Part shown: positions 34,811 through 44,425 of the stretch, in pieces
Position numbering within the stretch: position 1 is the stretch's first letter
How the letters are laid out: every line of letters starts with the position of its first letter
Origin: an uncultured Mycoplasmatota bacterium
GTDB taxonomy: Bacteria > Bacillota_I > Bacilli_A > RF39 > UBA660
DNA: 64,000 bases
Direction of reading: 5' to 3'
Assembly: GCA_900546275.1 (NCBI GenBank)
Contig: URCH01000006.1
Location: 7,509-71,508 of the forward strand
Notes under the pieces: model-generated
The model's input: only the letters and a program-made list of their open reading frames with translations
What the model was told of the DNA's origin: nothing
Databases searched by the model: none
Position numbers and translations under genes: made by a program

Positions 34811-36847
34811 TTATTTATAAATTTCAAAGAACTTTTTTGATATTGCTCTACTTATTTTCATATTTACGTAGTTTCTACTATTACTTTTACCCTTATAATT
34901 AAAAATGTTAGGTGAAATAACCGTAAAAGTTACTTTAGGATCATCATATGGAGCATATGATACAAATGTATGGTTAAGTACCATTGTATCAACATATCCA
35001 TCGTTATTTGTATCTATTATACTTTGACTCGTTCCAGTTTTTCCTGCTGGTTTATATTTTGAATCTATATATCCTACTCCTGTACCATTTGTTTCCATTA
35101 CACTTTTAAATCCTTGTTTTACTCTTTGAATATATATATCAAGTGTATTAACTTTATTTAAAATATTTGTTTCAAATTCGTATGATAAGTTTGTAAGTGG
35201 TATATCTGTTGGTTCATATACTGCCTTTAAAAAGTGCAACTGCAATCTATATCCATTGTTTGCTATTGTATTTATATATTGTGTCATTTGAATAGGTGTA
35301 TATGAATCATACTGTCCTATTGCAAAATCTAAAAGTAATGATGGTGTATCACTTTTTCCTTTAAATCCTTCACTTTCGATAGGTAAATCTATACCTGTTT
35401 TAATTCCAAGTCCAAATTCAGCAAATGTGTTTCTATATATCTTATATGCGCTTAAATCAAGTTTTAATGCTTTATTATATGAATAACTTCCTTTTCCAAC
35501 TCTTATAGCTGTATGATATTGATATGTATTAGAAGATTGTTTTAAAGCAGTTATATCATTTAAAGTTCCTAGATATTTCCAAGAACATTTTGGAGGAGTT
35601 GACGGAAGAATTAAACAATCATCTTTTCTAATCTCACCTATTTTTAATGCACCTGTATTATATCCTACTATATGAGAAGCACCTTTTATTGCTGAACCCA
35701 TAACAACTGGGCTTGTACTTATTCCTGGTGTATAATCATATGTTTTATAATTTTCATCTACTTTAGTCACTTTTCTGCCAGATGCTGCAAGTATTCCACC
35801 AGACTTTGGATCTGAAATAACTACAAATGAACCTTCATAATGTTCTGTGTTTGGTCCATCTTTTTTTGCTTTAATAATTTCTTCATCCATTATTTTTTCT
35901 ATTTCTTTTTGTAATTCAATATCTATAGTTAATACTATATCTTTTCCTCTTTTTCCCTCTTCTACTAAAACATATTCACCATTTTCTAATTTATATTTAT
36001 TCTTTGTACCTTTTAATATATCTTCATATTGCATTTCTAAATAACTGATTCCAACTCTATCTGAAAGTAAATAGCCTTTGTTTAGGTAATAATCTTTTTT
36101 TTCATATGGTATTCCTGTTTCTGAATTTGATACACTTCCTAATATAGCTCTAAAAACATCTCCGTATGGATATACCCTTTCCCAATCCATTTTTACTTCT
36201 ACACCTGGCATTTCGTTTAGACTTTCTGCGACTTTTGCATATTCAAGGTCTGTTACGTTTTCTTTTTTTATACTTTTTTTTGTAAATGAATATCCTGTAT
36301 TCATTAGATTATATATATATGCTGCTTTTTTATCTAAATCACTATAATTTATTTTACTAACATCTATTCTTTCAAGTTTATAGTTTTCTATATCTTGAGA
36401 TGTAATTTTTCTTTCTTCTAACAAAAGTCTTTCATTTTTGGTTATTAAATTATACGCTGCATCATAGTTATTTTTTATCCAAAATTTTTTTATCATTAAA
36501 TCAGTAGTATTGTAATTTAAATCAAGTATTTGAGCAAGTTTATATGAAGTATTTATTTCATCACTCGTAGTTACTCCCGATTTTTTTTTATAATATATAA
36601 CTTTTACTGTTTTATTATCTACTATTATTTTTCCATTTCTATCATATATTCTACCTCTTGGAGCACTTTCTCCATATACAATGTTGTTTGTTAATTCTTG
36701 TAATTTATCTTTATAATAATTATGTTTTAATATTTGTACGTTAAATAGTCCTATTACTAAAATGAGCATTGCGATTATTGTTATAGCAATTAATATATTA
36801 TATCTTCTTTCAATAGTTATTATTTTATTATTTGATATTTTTTTCAT
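34811..36847 (-). CDS. class B penicillin-binding protein (PBP2-type transpeptidase)
   Basis: Monofunctional peptidoglycan transpeptidase, probably working with a RodA/FtsW-type polymerase like the one at 48572. Of 678 aa, one TM anchors it (about 18-40). A dimerisation domain follows, with APRGRIYDRNG. The transpeptidase domain has the SxxK motif in VMGSAIKGASH, SxN in LKQSSNTYQYH, and KTG in YKPAGKTGTSQS. It is within the usual PBP2 size. Its start overlaps the SOD gene by 20 nt and has only a poor SD, so translation may be coupled. Confidence 0.93.
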   Translation of the reverse strand: MKKISNNKIITIERRYNILIAITIIAMLILVIGLFNVQILKHNYYKDKLQELTNNIVYGESAPRGRIYDRNGKIIVDNKTVKVIYYKKKSGVTTSDEINTSYKLAQILDLNYNTTDLMIKKFWIKNNYDAAYNLITKNERLLLEERKITSQDIENYKLERIDVSKINYSDLDKKAAYIYNLMNTGYSFTKKSIKKENVTDLEYAKVAESLNEMPGVEVKMDWERVYPYGDVFRAILGSVSNSETGIPYEKKDYYLNKGYLLSDRVGISYLEMQYEDILKGTKNKYKLENGEYVLVEEGKRGKDIVLTIDIELQKEIEKIMDEEIIKAKKDGPNTEHYEGSFVVISDPKSGGILAASGRKVTKVDENYKTYDYTPGISTSPVVMGSAIKGASHIVGYNTGALKIGEIRKDDCLILPSTPPKCSWKYLGTLNDITALKQSSNTYQYHTAIRVGKGSYSYNKALKLDLSAYKIYRNTFAEFGLGIKTGIDLPIESEGFKGKSDTPSLLLDFAIGQYDSYTPIQMTQYINTIANNGYRLQLHFLKAVYEPTDIPLTNLSYEFETNILNKVNTLDIYIQRVKQGFKSVMETNGTGVGYIDSKYKPAGKTGTSQSIIDTNNDGYVDTMVLNHTFVSYAPYDDPKVTFTVISPNIFNYKGKSNSRNYVNMKISRAISKKFFEIYK

Positions 36848-37415
36848 AATTGTTGTTTACTTCTTCAAAATCAATTATTGAAAAAAAGTTATCTATATAT
36901 TCTTGTCTATTAAAATAATCAATATAATAAGCATGTTCCCATAAATCTATATTCATTATTGGTATAAGATCATATGAATATGGATTTTCTTGATTAGATG
37001 TATTAATTATTTCTAAATCGTTATTGTTTAATATTAAAAATGTATATCCTGATCCTATAACATATGATGCTTGTTTTTTAAATTCTTCCTTAAATTTTTC
37101 AAAGCTTCCATATTGTTGTTCTATTTTTTGTTTTAATTTTCCCACTGGTTCTGATTTATTTAGTCCTATATTTTCAAAATATAATTCATGATTTAAGATA
37201 GCTGATGATAAAAATAATATTTTATCTCTATTTTCCATAGGAAATTCGTCTATATTTTTTATTGTTTCTTCTAAAGTATATTTATTATTTTCTATTAAAT
37301 CATTTAATCTTTTTACATAATTTGTATATATTATATAATGTCTTCGCACCGTTTCTTCACTTAAGTATGGTTCTAAAGCATTAAATGAAAATTTTAATGG
37401 TTTTGCCTTATACAT
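36828..37415 (-). CDS. sodA: superoxide dismutase, Fe/Mn family
   Basis: Converts superoxide to oxygen and peroxide. The four metal ligands are recognisable in the 195-residue product: His in SEETVRRHYIIY, His in ILNHELYFENI, and Asp and His in NIDLWEHAYYIDYFN (the DxWEHAYY signature). The spacing agrees with the family, though the second-ligand region is less conserved than usual. It starts the SOD-PBP2-rpmG-efp gene run; sodA next to pbpA is also the arrangement in bacilli. Confidence 0.9.
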   Translation of the reverse strand: MYKAKPLKFSFNALEPYLSEETVRRHYIIYTNYVKRLNDLIENNKYTLEETIKNIDEFPMENRDKILFLSSAILNHELYFENIGLNKSEPVGKLKQKIEQQYGSFEKFKEEFKKQASYVIGSGYTFLILNNNDLEIINTSNQENPYSYDLIPIMNIDLWEHAYYIDYFNRQEYIDNFFSIIDFEEVNNNYEKNIK

Positions 37416-37483
37416 AATATCACCTATAATTATATTATTCTCTATTTTAACTTTTATACATATATTATATTAAGGTGATTTCA

Positions 37484-37750
37484 TTGAAAGAGTTTATAAT
37501 TAAACAATATATTGACAAAATAACAAAAAAAGATGTTTATGATTTTGGATTAAAAAACAATATTACTCTAAATAATAATAATTTAGATATAATTTATAAT
37601 TGTATTAAAAAGGATTGGAAACAAATTGTGTTTGGTGATGTTACTCCAATTTTTAACAAATTAAGTTTTGAAATTGATGAAAATAATTTAAATAAAATTA
37701 AAAATTTATATTATTTCTTTAAAGAAAAATATAAAAATTTTCTACAATAA
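37484..37750 (+). CDS. DUF2624 (YqfT-like) protein
   Basis: An 88-residue helical protein resembling the DUF2624/YqfT family of Bacilli, whose gene often lies beside endonuclease IV (nfo is 4 kb away here). It reads IIKQYIDKITKKDVYDFGLK, followed by a helix-rich region and YYFFKEKYKNF at the end. The frame opens with GTG at 37475, but that GTG is inside the SD (AAGGTGA). The TTG at 37484, 5 nt after it, is the likely start. Function unknown. Divergent from sodA and convergent with the next gene. Confidence 0.7.
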   Translation: MKEFIIKQYIDKITKKDVYDFGLKNNITLNNNNLDIIYNCIKKDWKQIVFGDVTPIFNKLSFEIDENNLNKIKNLYYFFKEKYKNFLQ

Positions 37751-37775
37751 AAGAACGCATTAATCTGCGTTCTTT
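37750..37775. terminator. bidirectional terminator
   Basis: Perfect arms AAAGAACGCA and TGCGTTCTTT with a 6-nt loop, between two convergent genes. It includes the stop codon of the minus-strand gene. Confidence 0.85.
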
Positions 37776-38275
37776 GTTTCATTTAAAACTTTTATTGCTA
37801 TAGCAGCATCTAAATTACCAACTAAATCCGCATTATCCAAAGATTTAATTGTAATCTTGTATGTTTGCTTTTCACCTGGTTCTATTGTTACATCATGGTA
37901 TATTACTTCATCAAATTTCAGATTTCCTAATTCTTTTGAATCTATATTATTTACTTTAGTTTTTTTGTTTGTTTTATATTCTACCATGTATATAGCTTTT
38001 TCATTGCTATAATTTGAAATTGATGACCATACTATATCATATTGTTTTTGTTCCTTAGATTTATTTTCTATAGTTACTTTTTTTGTAACTTCTTTTTGTT
38101 TTTCATATAAAGGAATGTGCAACAAAGAATTATTATCATTATATTCAATTTGAAGTCCTAAATAATCATAACCTTGACTATTTTTTGTATTTGAATTTAG
38201 TTTTACTATAATTAATATTGAAGCTATTACTATTATAGCAATAATTACTGATATTATTATATATTTCTTTTTCAT
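37760..38275 (-). CDS. membrane-anchored extracytoplasmic protein, unknown
   Basis: A 171-residue protein with MKKKYIIISVIIAIIVIASI as N-terminal membrane anchor (no lipobox Cys) and a beta-rich, Lys-rich outer part that looks like an immunoglobulin-type or NEAT-like sandwich (KKVTIENKSKEQKQYDIVWS, VTIEPGEKQTYKITIKS). The frame opens at 38299, inside the previous gene, but GGAGG before the ATG at 38275 sets the start. It follows the giant pilin-GLUG gene by 8 bp on the same strand, suggesting a shared surface-assembly role. Family not recognised. Confidence 0.7.
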   Translation of the reverse strand: MKKKYIIISVIIAIIVIASILIIVKLNSNTKNSQGYDYLGLQIEYNDNNSLLHIPLYEKQKEVTKKVTIENKSKEQKQYDIVWSSISNYSNEKAIYMVEYKTNKKTKVNNIDSKELGNLKFDEVIYHDVTIEPGEKQTYKITIKSLDNADLVGNLDAAIAIKVLNETKNAD

Positions 38276-38283
38276 AACGCCTC

Positions 38284-41200
38284 CTAATAACTCAAGCAAT
38301 AAGATGTTTTATAAACCCTGTAATTTCCAGCAGCATCTTGTGCTCCATATCTAAAGTAATAACATAGTCCTTGGTCTGGAGCTTCCACTCCTTGACTTGC
38401 TGAAGACGTAGTTGTCCATGTACTTACGGTATTATTGCTTGTTGAAGATGATTTTATATCAAGTGATGCTAAAGAAGTTATATTAGCAGTCATATCTGAC
38501 CTCGAATCATACAAATGTCTTTTTTCTGTTACCTCAACATTATCTGTACATAAATATGATGCTGTAAAACCATTCTCTAATGAATCAAAATAATTTAATT
38601 CACAAGTTGGTGCTTCTTTATCAGTTTCACCAACTATACTTTCTTTTTCTATTTGTGTTGTTATAGTCGGAGTTTGAGATGAATCAGTTCCAGTTATTTT
38701 AATTAATTTTTGGTTTGGAACTAATTCTGTTGTCGCATTACCATTATCATCAACCTTATAAACTTGAGGATAATATCCTTCCTTATACTTAAATTTATTG
38801 CCAAATAAACTTGATTGCCAATTTACAGTTTTAATATCATCTATTGATGCTGATGTTTCAGAAGCAACTGTGGTTGTTGGTAACGTTGTTCCTGCCTCAT
38901 CTTTTATCAATTGGCTTGCTGAATAAAATGAATTATTTACATTTTGACCTAATCTGTATATCATTCCACCTGCTTCAGATGGACTTGTACTAAATCCGTT
39001 TTTATATGTATCCGCATTTTTCAATGTAAGATTAGAATTTGTTAAACTATTAGTAGCATTTTCACTTGTTATTCCATAAAGTACCAACCATTTATTTGAA
39101 GAAGTACCTGGATTATTAATTACTACATTTGTATTAGTATATGAATTATTAACACTAGAACTACTTATTCCATGTAAGAAAGCACTATCTGTTCCATTTA
39201 TTGTTATGTTTCCAGTAATATAGCTATTTGATACAGATTTTTGACTTAAGCCAAAAACTTCTGCTTGACGACCAGCGGTATTTAATGTTATATCTACATT
39301 TGAAAAACTATTATAAATAGGAGTATTTCTTGCAAACCCAGTTATTGTTTCATTATCACTTGTCGTATGATTAATTATCATTTTTACATTTGCCCCAGAA
39401 TTATATATTGAAGAACCTGAAGATTGATCGGAGTTACAAAAGCCTGCTATATAATAAGCACTATTCGATTTTATAATTGTATTTACATAACTATTTTTTA
39501 CTTTTGTATCATATAACCCACCTATTAATCCAGCAACATTAAATGATGTACCAGAAGAGATTGTTCCAATATATGTTGCATTATTAACTATACTTGAGCC
39601 TGTAAAACCTGCTATTCCACCAATATGTGAATTACTTGATGAATTATCTGTAAATGTTATATCTAAATTTGCAGTTGCATTCTCAATATCTCCATTGGTA
39701 GATCCAACAATTCCGCCTACATTTGAACCATATTTCATATTCAAATTCATTGTAGAATTTACATTATTTAATGATGAACTACTTCCATTAGTATTATCAC
39801 CAACAATTCCACCAACAGATGAGGCATTACAATCAAACTTTAACTTACCATTTGATTTTACATTTTCAATTTTACCGCTAAATGATCCAGCTATTCCACC
39901 CACATATCTAATTTCATAAGTTGAATTGCTAGTAATATTTCCATTAAAAGTTGAATCCGATATAGTACCCCCCCCATATCCTAAAATTCCTCCACTAGAA
40001 TATCCAACTGATATGTCAGCATTAACCTCTGAATTTGATATATTAGCACCACCAGATCCTACTAGTCCCCCTACACTATCACTAGAAGACTTTATAGTAC
40101 TACCAGTTAGGACATTTATATTATCAATAGTAGCATATCCAGATGAATTTCCTAATACACCTCCTATAATATTGTACGATGTTATATCATATTTAATATT
40201 TAAATTTTTTATTGATGCAGGGGTTTGAGAACTTCCTAATATTCCTCCAGTTCCACCATTGCCAGATTTGCCAATTATAGTTGTATTAACATTTCCACCG
40301 TCAACATTTGTATTTATTGCTTGACCTATTATGCCACCTAATATAGCACCTGCTTGTGAAACATTTGAAGTAATTTCTATATTATTTATTTCTGTATTAT
40401 TGGAAGTACCAATTAATCCTCCAGCATAGGCAGAACCTACACTTACATTGGTATTTGCTGTTATATTATTGACAATTACTTTATTAGCTTCTGTTCCTTC
40501 TGAATAACCAATTAATCCTCCAGCATTTACAGATGGACCATTAACTGTTGCTGTTACTGTTATATTATCTAAAGTAACTTGCTTTTCCTTTGCCTTTGCA
40601 CAACCTACCAGTGAACCAAATTTTTCGATTCCTCCATTTACTTTTGAATCTAATAACTTAATATTTTTTATTTCTGCCCCATCAGATATGTTAGAAAATA
40701 AACCATTGCACGTTAAAGATGGAGAGTCTATATATAAATTACTAATTGAATATCCTTTCCCATCAAAAACTCCTTGAAATGATGTTTCTACTGTATAATC
40801 TTCATCATTTTCATTTTTTAATGTTCCATTTATTCCTATCATTGGGAATCCTTTACTAGAAGTTAATTCCGTTTTGATATCATCTATCTTACCATCTCTA
40901 TTTATATCACCATAAGTTGTACTTGTTGGATTTTTATATGATGAGTCATCATTAAAATCTAAATTTCTAATTAATGTATAAGTTTTTGATGAAGCACCAT
41001 CAGAACTCTCATTTACAGAAATTGCTAAATCAACCAAGTCCTCTATATAACCTATTTTAATAGAATCATCAGTTTCTTCTTTTTCTATATCTATGACTCC
41101 ATTTTCATTTATAGTACATTTTCCATTTTTATCTATATCTTGAACTTTTATTTCCTCTTCGTTATAGTTTTTGCTTGCACAAAAAGTGCCTTTTTTTATT

Positions 41201-41517
41201 GCTAAAGCTGATTTCCCATTTGAATCAAAAACTATTACCCCAGATTCTGGTTTCTCACCATTATATTCTAATATATATTTATCATTTTCATCTTTTTGTA
41301 CTACATCTATCCTAGACAAAACATCTTTGGATTGAACCTTACCTGATAAATAATATATTTTAGCACTTTCTAAAATTCCATATGCACTCGATTTAAATGC
41401 ACCTCTTTGTGCTGATTTAGTAATATTTATAACTACTGGTACTGCAATTAATGCAATTATTGCAAGAACTACTATTACTGCTAGTAATTCTACTAAAGTG
41501 AATCCTTTCTTTTTCAT
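38284..41517 (-). CDS. giant pilin-leader protein with GLUG-type repeats
   Basis: A 1077-residue surface protein. The N-terminus MKKKGFTLVELLAVIVVLAI is a type IV prepilin leader (cleavage after Gly5, Glu at mature position 5). A pilin-like region with two cysteines follows (FCASKNY, NGKCTIN). From about residue 240 to 880 there are some twenty imperfect repeats of about 25-30 aa built on VGGIVGxxxG-xIxNxxxxxxI, the GLUG-repeat pattern of beta-helical adhesins, preceded by FQGVFDGKGYSISNLYI. A C-terminal region has two disulfide-type cysteines (TCELNYFD, SYLCTDN) and ends in YKTSYCLSY. Likely an adhesin displayed through a pilin anchor. No SD within 12 nt of the ATG. Confidence 0.85.
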   Translation of the reverse strand: MKKKGFTLVELLAVIVVLAIIALIAVPVVINITKSAQRGAFKSSAYGILESAKIYYLSGKVQSKDVLSRIDVVQKDENDKYILEYNGEKPESGVIVFDSNGKSALAIKKGTFCASKNYNEEEIKVQDIDKNGKCTINENGVIDIEKEETDDSIKIGYIEDLVDLAISVNESSDGASSKTYTLIRNLDFNDDSSYKNPTSTTYGDINRDGKIDDIKTELTSSKGFPMIGINGTLKNENDEDYTVETSFQGVFDGKGYSISNLYIDSPSLTCNGLFSNISDGAEIKNIKLLDSKVNGGIEKFGSLVGCAKAKEKQVTLDNITVTATVNGPSVNAGGLIGYSEGTEANKVIVNNITANTNVSVGSAYAGGLIGTSNNTEINNIEITSNVSQAGAILGGIIGQAINTNVDGGNVNTTIIGKSGNGGTGGILGSSQTPASIKNLNIKYDITSYNIIGGVLGNSSGYATIDNINVLTGSTIKSSSDSVGGLVGSGGANISNSEVNADISVGYSSGGILGYGGGTISDSTFNGNITSNSTYEIRYVGGIAGSFSGKIENVKSNGKLKFDCNASSVGGIVGDNTNGSSSSLNNVNSTMNLNMKYGSNVGGIVGSTNGDIENATANLDITFTDNSSSNSHIGGIAGFTGSSIVNNATYIGTISSGTSFNVAGLIGGLYDTKVKNSYVNTIIKSNSAYYIAGFCNSDQSSGSSIYNSGANVKMIINHTTSDNETITGFARNTPIYNSFSNVDITLNTAGRQAEVFGLSQKSVSNSYITGNITINGTDSAFLHGISSSSVNNSYTNTNVVINNPGTSSNKWLVLYGITSENATNSLTNSNLTLKNADTYKNGFSTSPSEAGGMIYRLGQNVNNSFYSASQLIKDEAGTTLPTTTVASETSASIDDIKTVNWQSSLFGNKFKYKEGYYPQVYKVDDNGNATTELVPNQKLIKITGTDSSQTPTITTQIEKESIVGETDKEAPTCELNYFDSLENGFTASYLCTDNVEVTEKRHLYDSRSDMTANITSLASLDIKSSSTSNNTVSTWTTTSSASQGVEAPDQGLCYYFRYGAQDAAGNYRVYKTSYCLSY

Positions 41518-41525
41518 AAAATTTT

Positions 41526-41555
41526 AAGTAATAATATACTTATTTCCTCCCTCCT
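41526..41555 (-). promoter_or_regulatory. distant SD with intervening hairpin before the GLUG protein
   Basis: The only SD-like sequence (AGGAGGGAGGA on the minus strand, 41545-41555) is about 27 nt before the start codon. Between them lies a 5-bp hairpin, AAGTA/TACTT (41526-41541), that would bring the SD closer to the ATG. Confidence 0.45.
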
Positions 41556-41596
41556 ACTATACTATATTTATGATATCAATCATCAAAAATAATGTC

Positions 41597-41639
41597 AATA
41601 AAAAGACATAAGATTATTTATAATAATTTCTTATGTCTT
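41597..41639 (-). terminator. nfo terminator
   Basis: Minus-strand arms AAGACATAAGA and TCTTATGTCTT pair perfectly, followed by TTTATT. The hairpin includes the end of the coding region. Confidence 0.85.
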
Positions 41640-42525
41640 CTATTAAATTTTCATTAATTTTTTTATTTCTTATCATTTCTATTTCAAATTTATATGGTGG
41701 ATATATTTTTTTGTTATCATCTTCATTTTTAGAAACATATGGAGTTTCTAATATTTTTGGGATATTTTTTAATTTTTCGTGATAAATTATTTTAATTAAA
41801 TTTTCAAAACCAATTGTTCCATATCCTATATTTTCATGTCTATCTTTATGACTTCCTAGTATATTCTTACTGTCATTTATATGAACACATTTTAAATATT
41901 TAAGGCCTATTACCTTATCAAAATCATTTATTATTTTATCAAAATCGTTTAAATCATATCCTGCATCATTTATATGACATGTATCTAGGCAAACTCCTAT
42001 TTTATCTTTTAATTCTATTCCGTCTATAATCTGCTTTATTTCTTCAAATTTTTTTCCGCATTCACTTCCTTTACCAGCCATAGTTTCTAAACAAATAACC
42101 ACATTTTTATTTGGATCTAATACTTTATTAAGTGCGAATATTATATTTTTTATACCCTCTGTTTCTCCTAATTTCACATGACTTCCTGGGTGTAATACAA
42201 TTTTATTAATACCTAAACTTATTGTTCTATCAATTTCTTGTTTAAGAAATGAAATAGCAAAATTATAATTATCATTATTATTAGCTAGGTTTATAATATA
42301 AGGTGCATGTATAACCACATTATTTATATCAATATTATTATCAATCATCATTTGTTTTGCTTTACTAGTTAAATTATCATCAATAGAAACTCTAACAGTA
42401 TTTTGTGGTGCTCCTGTATAAAACATAAATGTTGTTGCTTTATAATCAAGGGCTTGTTTTACACATCCAACCAATTGTTCATTTTTATTAAAATTAACAT
42501 GTGCTCCAATTATTAAATCTTCCAT
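41614..42525 (-). CDS. nfo: endonuclease IV (AP endonuclease)
   Basis: Cuts DNA 5' to abasic sites in base excision repair. The 303-residue TIM barrel has the family zinc ligands in VVIHAPYIINLA, IVLHPGSHVKLGE, VICLETMAGKGSE, IGVCLDTCHINDAGYD, KCVHINDSKNILGSHKDRH and PKILETPY. At 303 aa it is close to other Firmicute Nfo proteins (about 280-300). SD AAAGGAG. It is also used on germinating-spore DNA damage in Bacillus, which fits a spore former. Confidence 0.95.
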   Translation of the reverse strand: MEDLIIGAHVNFNKNEQLVGCVKQALDYKATTFMFYTGAPQNTVRVSIDDNLTSKAKQMMIDNNIDINNVVIHAPYIINLANNNDNYNFAISFLKQEIDRTISLGINKIVLHPGSHVKLGETEGIKNIIFALNKVLDPNKNVVICLETMAGKGSECGKKFEEIKQIIDGIELKDKIGVCLDTCHINDAGYDLNDFDKIINDFDKVIGLKYLKCVHINDSKNILGSHKDRHENIGYGTIGFENLIKIIYHEKLKNIPKILETPYVSKNEDDNKKIYPPYKFEIEMIRNKKINENLIEDIRNYYK

Positions 42526-42560
42526 AAAATTCTCCTTTAATATAAAAAAATTATATCATA

Positions 42561-42586
42561 AAAAAAAATAACCAACAAGGTTATTT
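42561..42586 (-). terminator. terminator of zinc-ribbon membrane protein gene
   Basis: Minus-strand arms AAATAACC and GGTTATTT, followed by a long T-run. It contains the stop codon. Confidence 0.8.
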
Positions 42587-43093
42587 ATAAAAAGCTAAAT
42601 TACCAATTAAAGGTAGTTTTTCTTCTTTATCTTTTGCTGCATGAATAATTCCAGTAACAATATAGAATATACATGCTCCATAGTAAGCTAAATTAACGAT
42701 TGCTAATAAAACTTTACCTAAAAGACTTATACCAGCGGTCATTCCAAAGAATGAAACCTCTGCACAAGTTGCTACAATTATTAAATTAATAATACCAGCA
42801 ACTATTCCTGCTGCAACACAAGCAATTGTTAAAATAATTCCTTGACCAACATGAAATCTAACTTTAGAATCATTTTTTGAGCCACAGAAAAGTCCTAAAA
42901 TCCAAAGTATTCCGATGTAAGAAACTATTTTGAATACTTTAGTATCTCCTTCAATAATTTGTTCTTTAGTTAATTCCTTTGTTACTTTTTTAGTTTCTTT
43001 TTTTACTGTTTTTTTTGCACTATTGTTTGTTCCGCATTCTGGGCAAAACTTAGAATCTTCTGGCATCTTTTTTCCGCATTCTTTACAAAACAT
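42581..43093 (-). CDS. zinc-ribbon, DUF4870-like membrane protein
   Basis: A 170-residue protein. The N-terminal zinc ribbon MFCKECGKKMPEDSKFCPEC has two CxxC pairs. A Lys-rich linker follows (KKTVKKETKKVTKELTKEQ), then about four TM helices carrying the DUF4870 pattern: short first TM, VRFHVGQGIILTI, and the end KEEKLPLIGNLAFYK. The function of this common membrane family is unknown. SD AGGAG. It lies after nfo's promoter region and before the sporulation genes, probably transcribed alone. Confidence 0.82.
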   Translation of the reverse strand: MFCKECGKKMPEDSKFCPECGTNNSAKKTVKKETKKVTKELTKEQIIEGDTKVFKIVSYIGILWILGLFCGSKNDSKVRFHVGQGIILTIACVAAGIVAGIINLIIVATCAEVSFFGMTAGISLLGKVLLAIVNLAYYGACIFYIVTGIIHAAKDKEEKLPLIGNLAFYK

Positions 43094-43169
43094 ATATATA
43101 CTCCTCTCTTTCTACAATTATACATTTGAAACCCTTTAAAGTCAATAATTGTTTATACTTTAGTATATG

Positions 43170-43502
43170 TTAACTATCTATTAATTTTCCAATACCACCA
43201 AATATTATTCCAATACCTTTTACCATATAATCTCCAATTGTATCTGATATAGCAAGTGTAGCACTCGAAATTTTATTTTCATAGTTTTTTACGGGTTCTA
43301 GATATGATTCTATATCTATTTCTTTTCCATCGCTTATATCTTTTTCAAATTTTTTAATTTGTTCTTCAGTTAGTTCCTTTTTTTTATATTGTCTATATTC
43401 ATAATATCCTGTTGCTTGTGACAAATATATTGTTAAAAATGTAATAAATGACATTAAAAACAAGTATTTAAAAATGACGTTTAAAACTTTAGTTTTCTTC
43501 AT
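43170..43502 (-). CDS. small membrane protein in YqxA position
   Basis: A 110-residue protein with one N-terminal TM (about 10-28) and an outer helical part ending with a hydrophobic, Gly-rich segment (YMVKGIGIIFGGIGKLI). It overlaps spoIIP by 14 nt. In Bacillus the gene after spoIIP is yqxA (DUF3679, ~110 aa, one TM); position, size and topology agree, but sequence similarity is not obvious to me. Probably sporulation-linked by operon. Confidence 0.65.
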   Translation of the reverse strand: MKKTKVLNVIFKYLFLMSFITFLTIYLSQATGYYEYRQYKKKELTEEQIKKFEKDISDGKEIDIESYLEPVKNYENKISSATLAISDTIGDYMVKGIGIIFGGIGKLIDS

Positions 43503-44376
43503 CTAATACCTCCTTAATTATTGGGCCTAACAAATCTATTGTGTTTTTTACTTCAACTATGTCATTTTCATATCCACCGATATTTATAAATATAATTTTT
43601 TCTGATAATTCTTGATTATATGTATAATTATCATTTAATACTATTCCACGTGTTAAATCTGGATATTTTTCTTTTATTTTTCTATTAATTAGTTCGGTTA
43701 AATTATAATTTAACATATAATTTTTATTTTTTCTTCCTACTACAAATTTTACTTTTGCATATTTTTTACCATTTAGTTCTAAAGTTGTAACTTCTTTTTC
43801 TTCATCATCTCTGTGTAAATCTATAAATAAATCAATATTTTCATTTTGTATTATATTTTCTACTAATGTTTTACTTATATCAAAACTTTTTGATAAATTA
43901 TTATTTGTTAAATCAGATACTTTTTGTTTTTCCACTATTACATCTATTCCTATGCTTTTTAAATTATTTGAAAGCAATAATGAAGCGTTACCAACACTTA
44001 TTTTTATATTTTGAATAAAATCTTTATATTGTTCCAAATCATGTGTATTGTATAAATATACTTTATATTTATATGAACTTAATTTTAATTTATCTTTTAA
44101 TATAATTTTATTTTCTGTTTGATTTTTAAGTATTCCGATCGGGTCATTTATGTTTATAAATTTTTGTAATATTTTATTGAAATAATTATTATCTTCATTA
44201 TATATAATGTGAATACTATTATTTGAAAGTATTTTAGATATAGCATTTTTATTTATTGTAACTAATTTAAAGTTAGATGAAATGTATGAAAACAATAAAT
44301 AAATTAAAATTATTATAATAACAAATATTAAATATTTAAATTTTAATTTGATTCTTCTTTTACTTTTAAATTTCAT
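43489..44376 (-). CDS. spoIIP: stage II sporulation protein P (SpoIIP)
   Basis: Peptidoglycan amidase/endopeptidase of the SpoIIDMP machine that drives forespore engulfment. A basic N-terminus and one TM (about 14-33) anchor it. The catalytic part shows LYNTHDLEQYKDF (zinc-binding HT/SH type), VGNASLLLSNNLKSIGIDV, and the family motif DLFIDLHRDDEEKE (IDxHRD), then KVKFVVGRKNKNY. At 295 aa it is shorter than the B. subtilis protein (401), as in several clostridial homologues. It lies directly downstream of gpr, the conserved order. SD GAGGTG. Confidence 0.92.
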   Translation of the reverse strand: MKFKSKRRIKLKFKYLIFVIIIILIYLLFSYISSNFKLVTINKNAISKILSNNSIHIIYNEDNNYFNKILQKFININDPIGILKNQTENKIILKDKLKLSSYKYKVYLYNTHDLEQYKDFIQNIKISVGNASLLLSNNLKSIGIDVIVEKQKVSDLTNNNLSKSFDISKTLVENIIQNENIDLFIDLHRDDEEKEVTTLELNGKKYAKVKFVVGRKNKNYMLNYNLTELINRKIKEKYPDLTRGIVLNDNYTYNQELSEKIIFINIGGYENDIVEVKNTIDLLGPIIKEVLDEEN

Positions 44377-44425
44377 TTTTTCACCTCTTTAATGATTATA
44401 TATAATTATATGCGTACATTTTGTC

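Noticed and set aside
39695..40228. Two Pro/Thr-rich plus-strand frames in the GLUG gene
   Set aside because: They mirror the Gly-rich repeats on the other strand and lack SDs.
32267..41517. Complete type IV pilus locus
   Set aside because: Only two pilin-leader proteins are present; no assembly ATPase, platform protein or prepilin peptidase.
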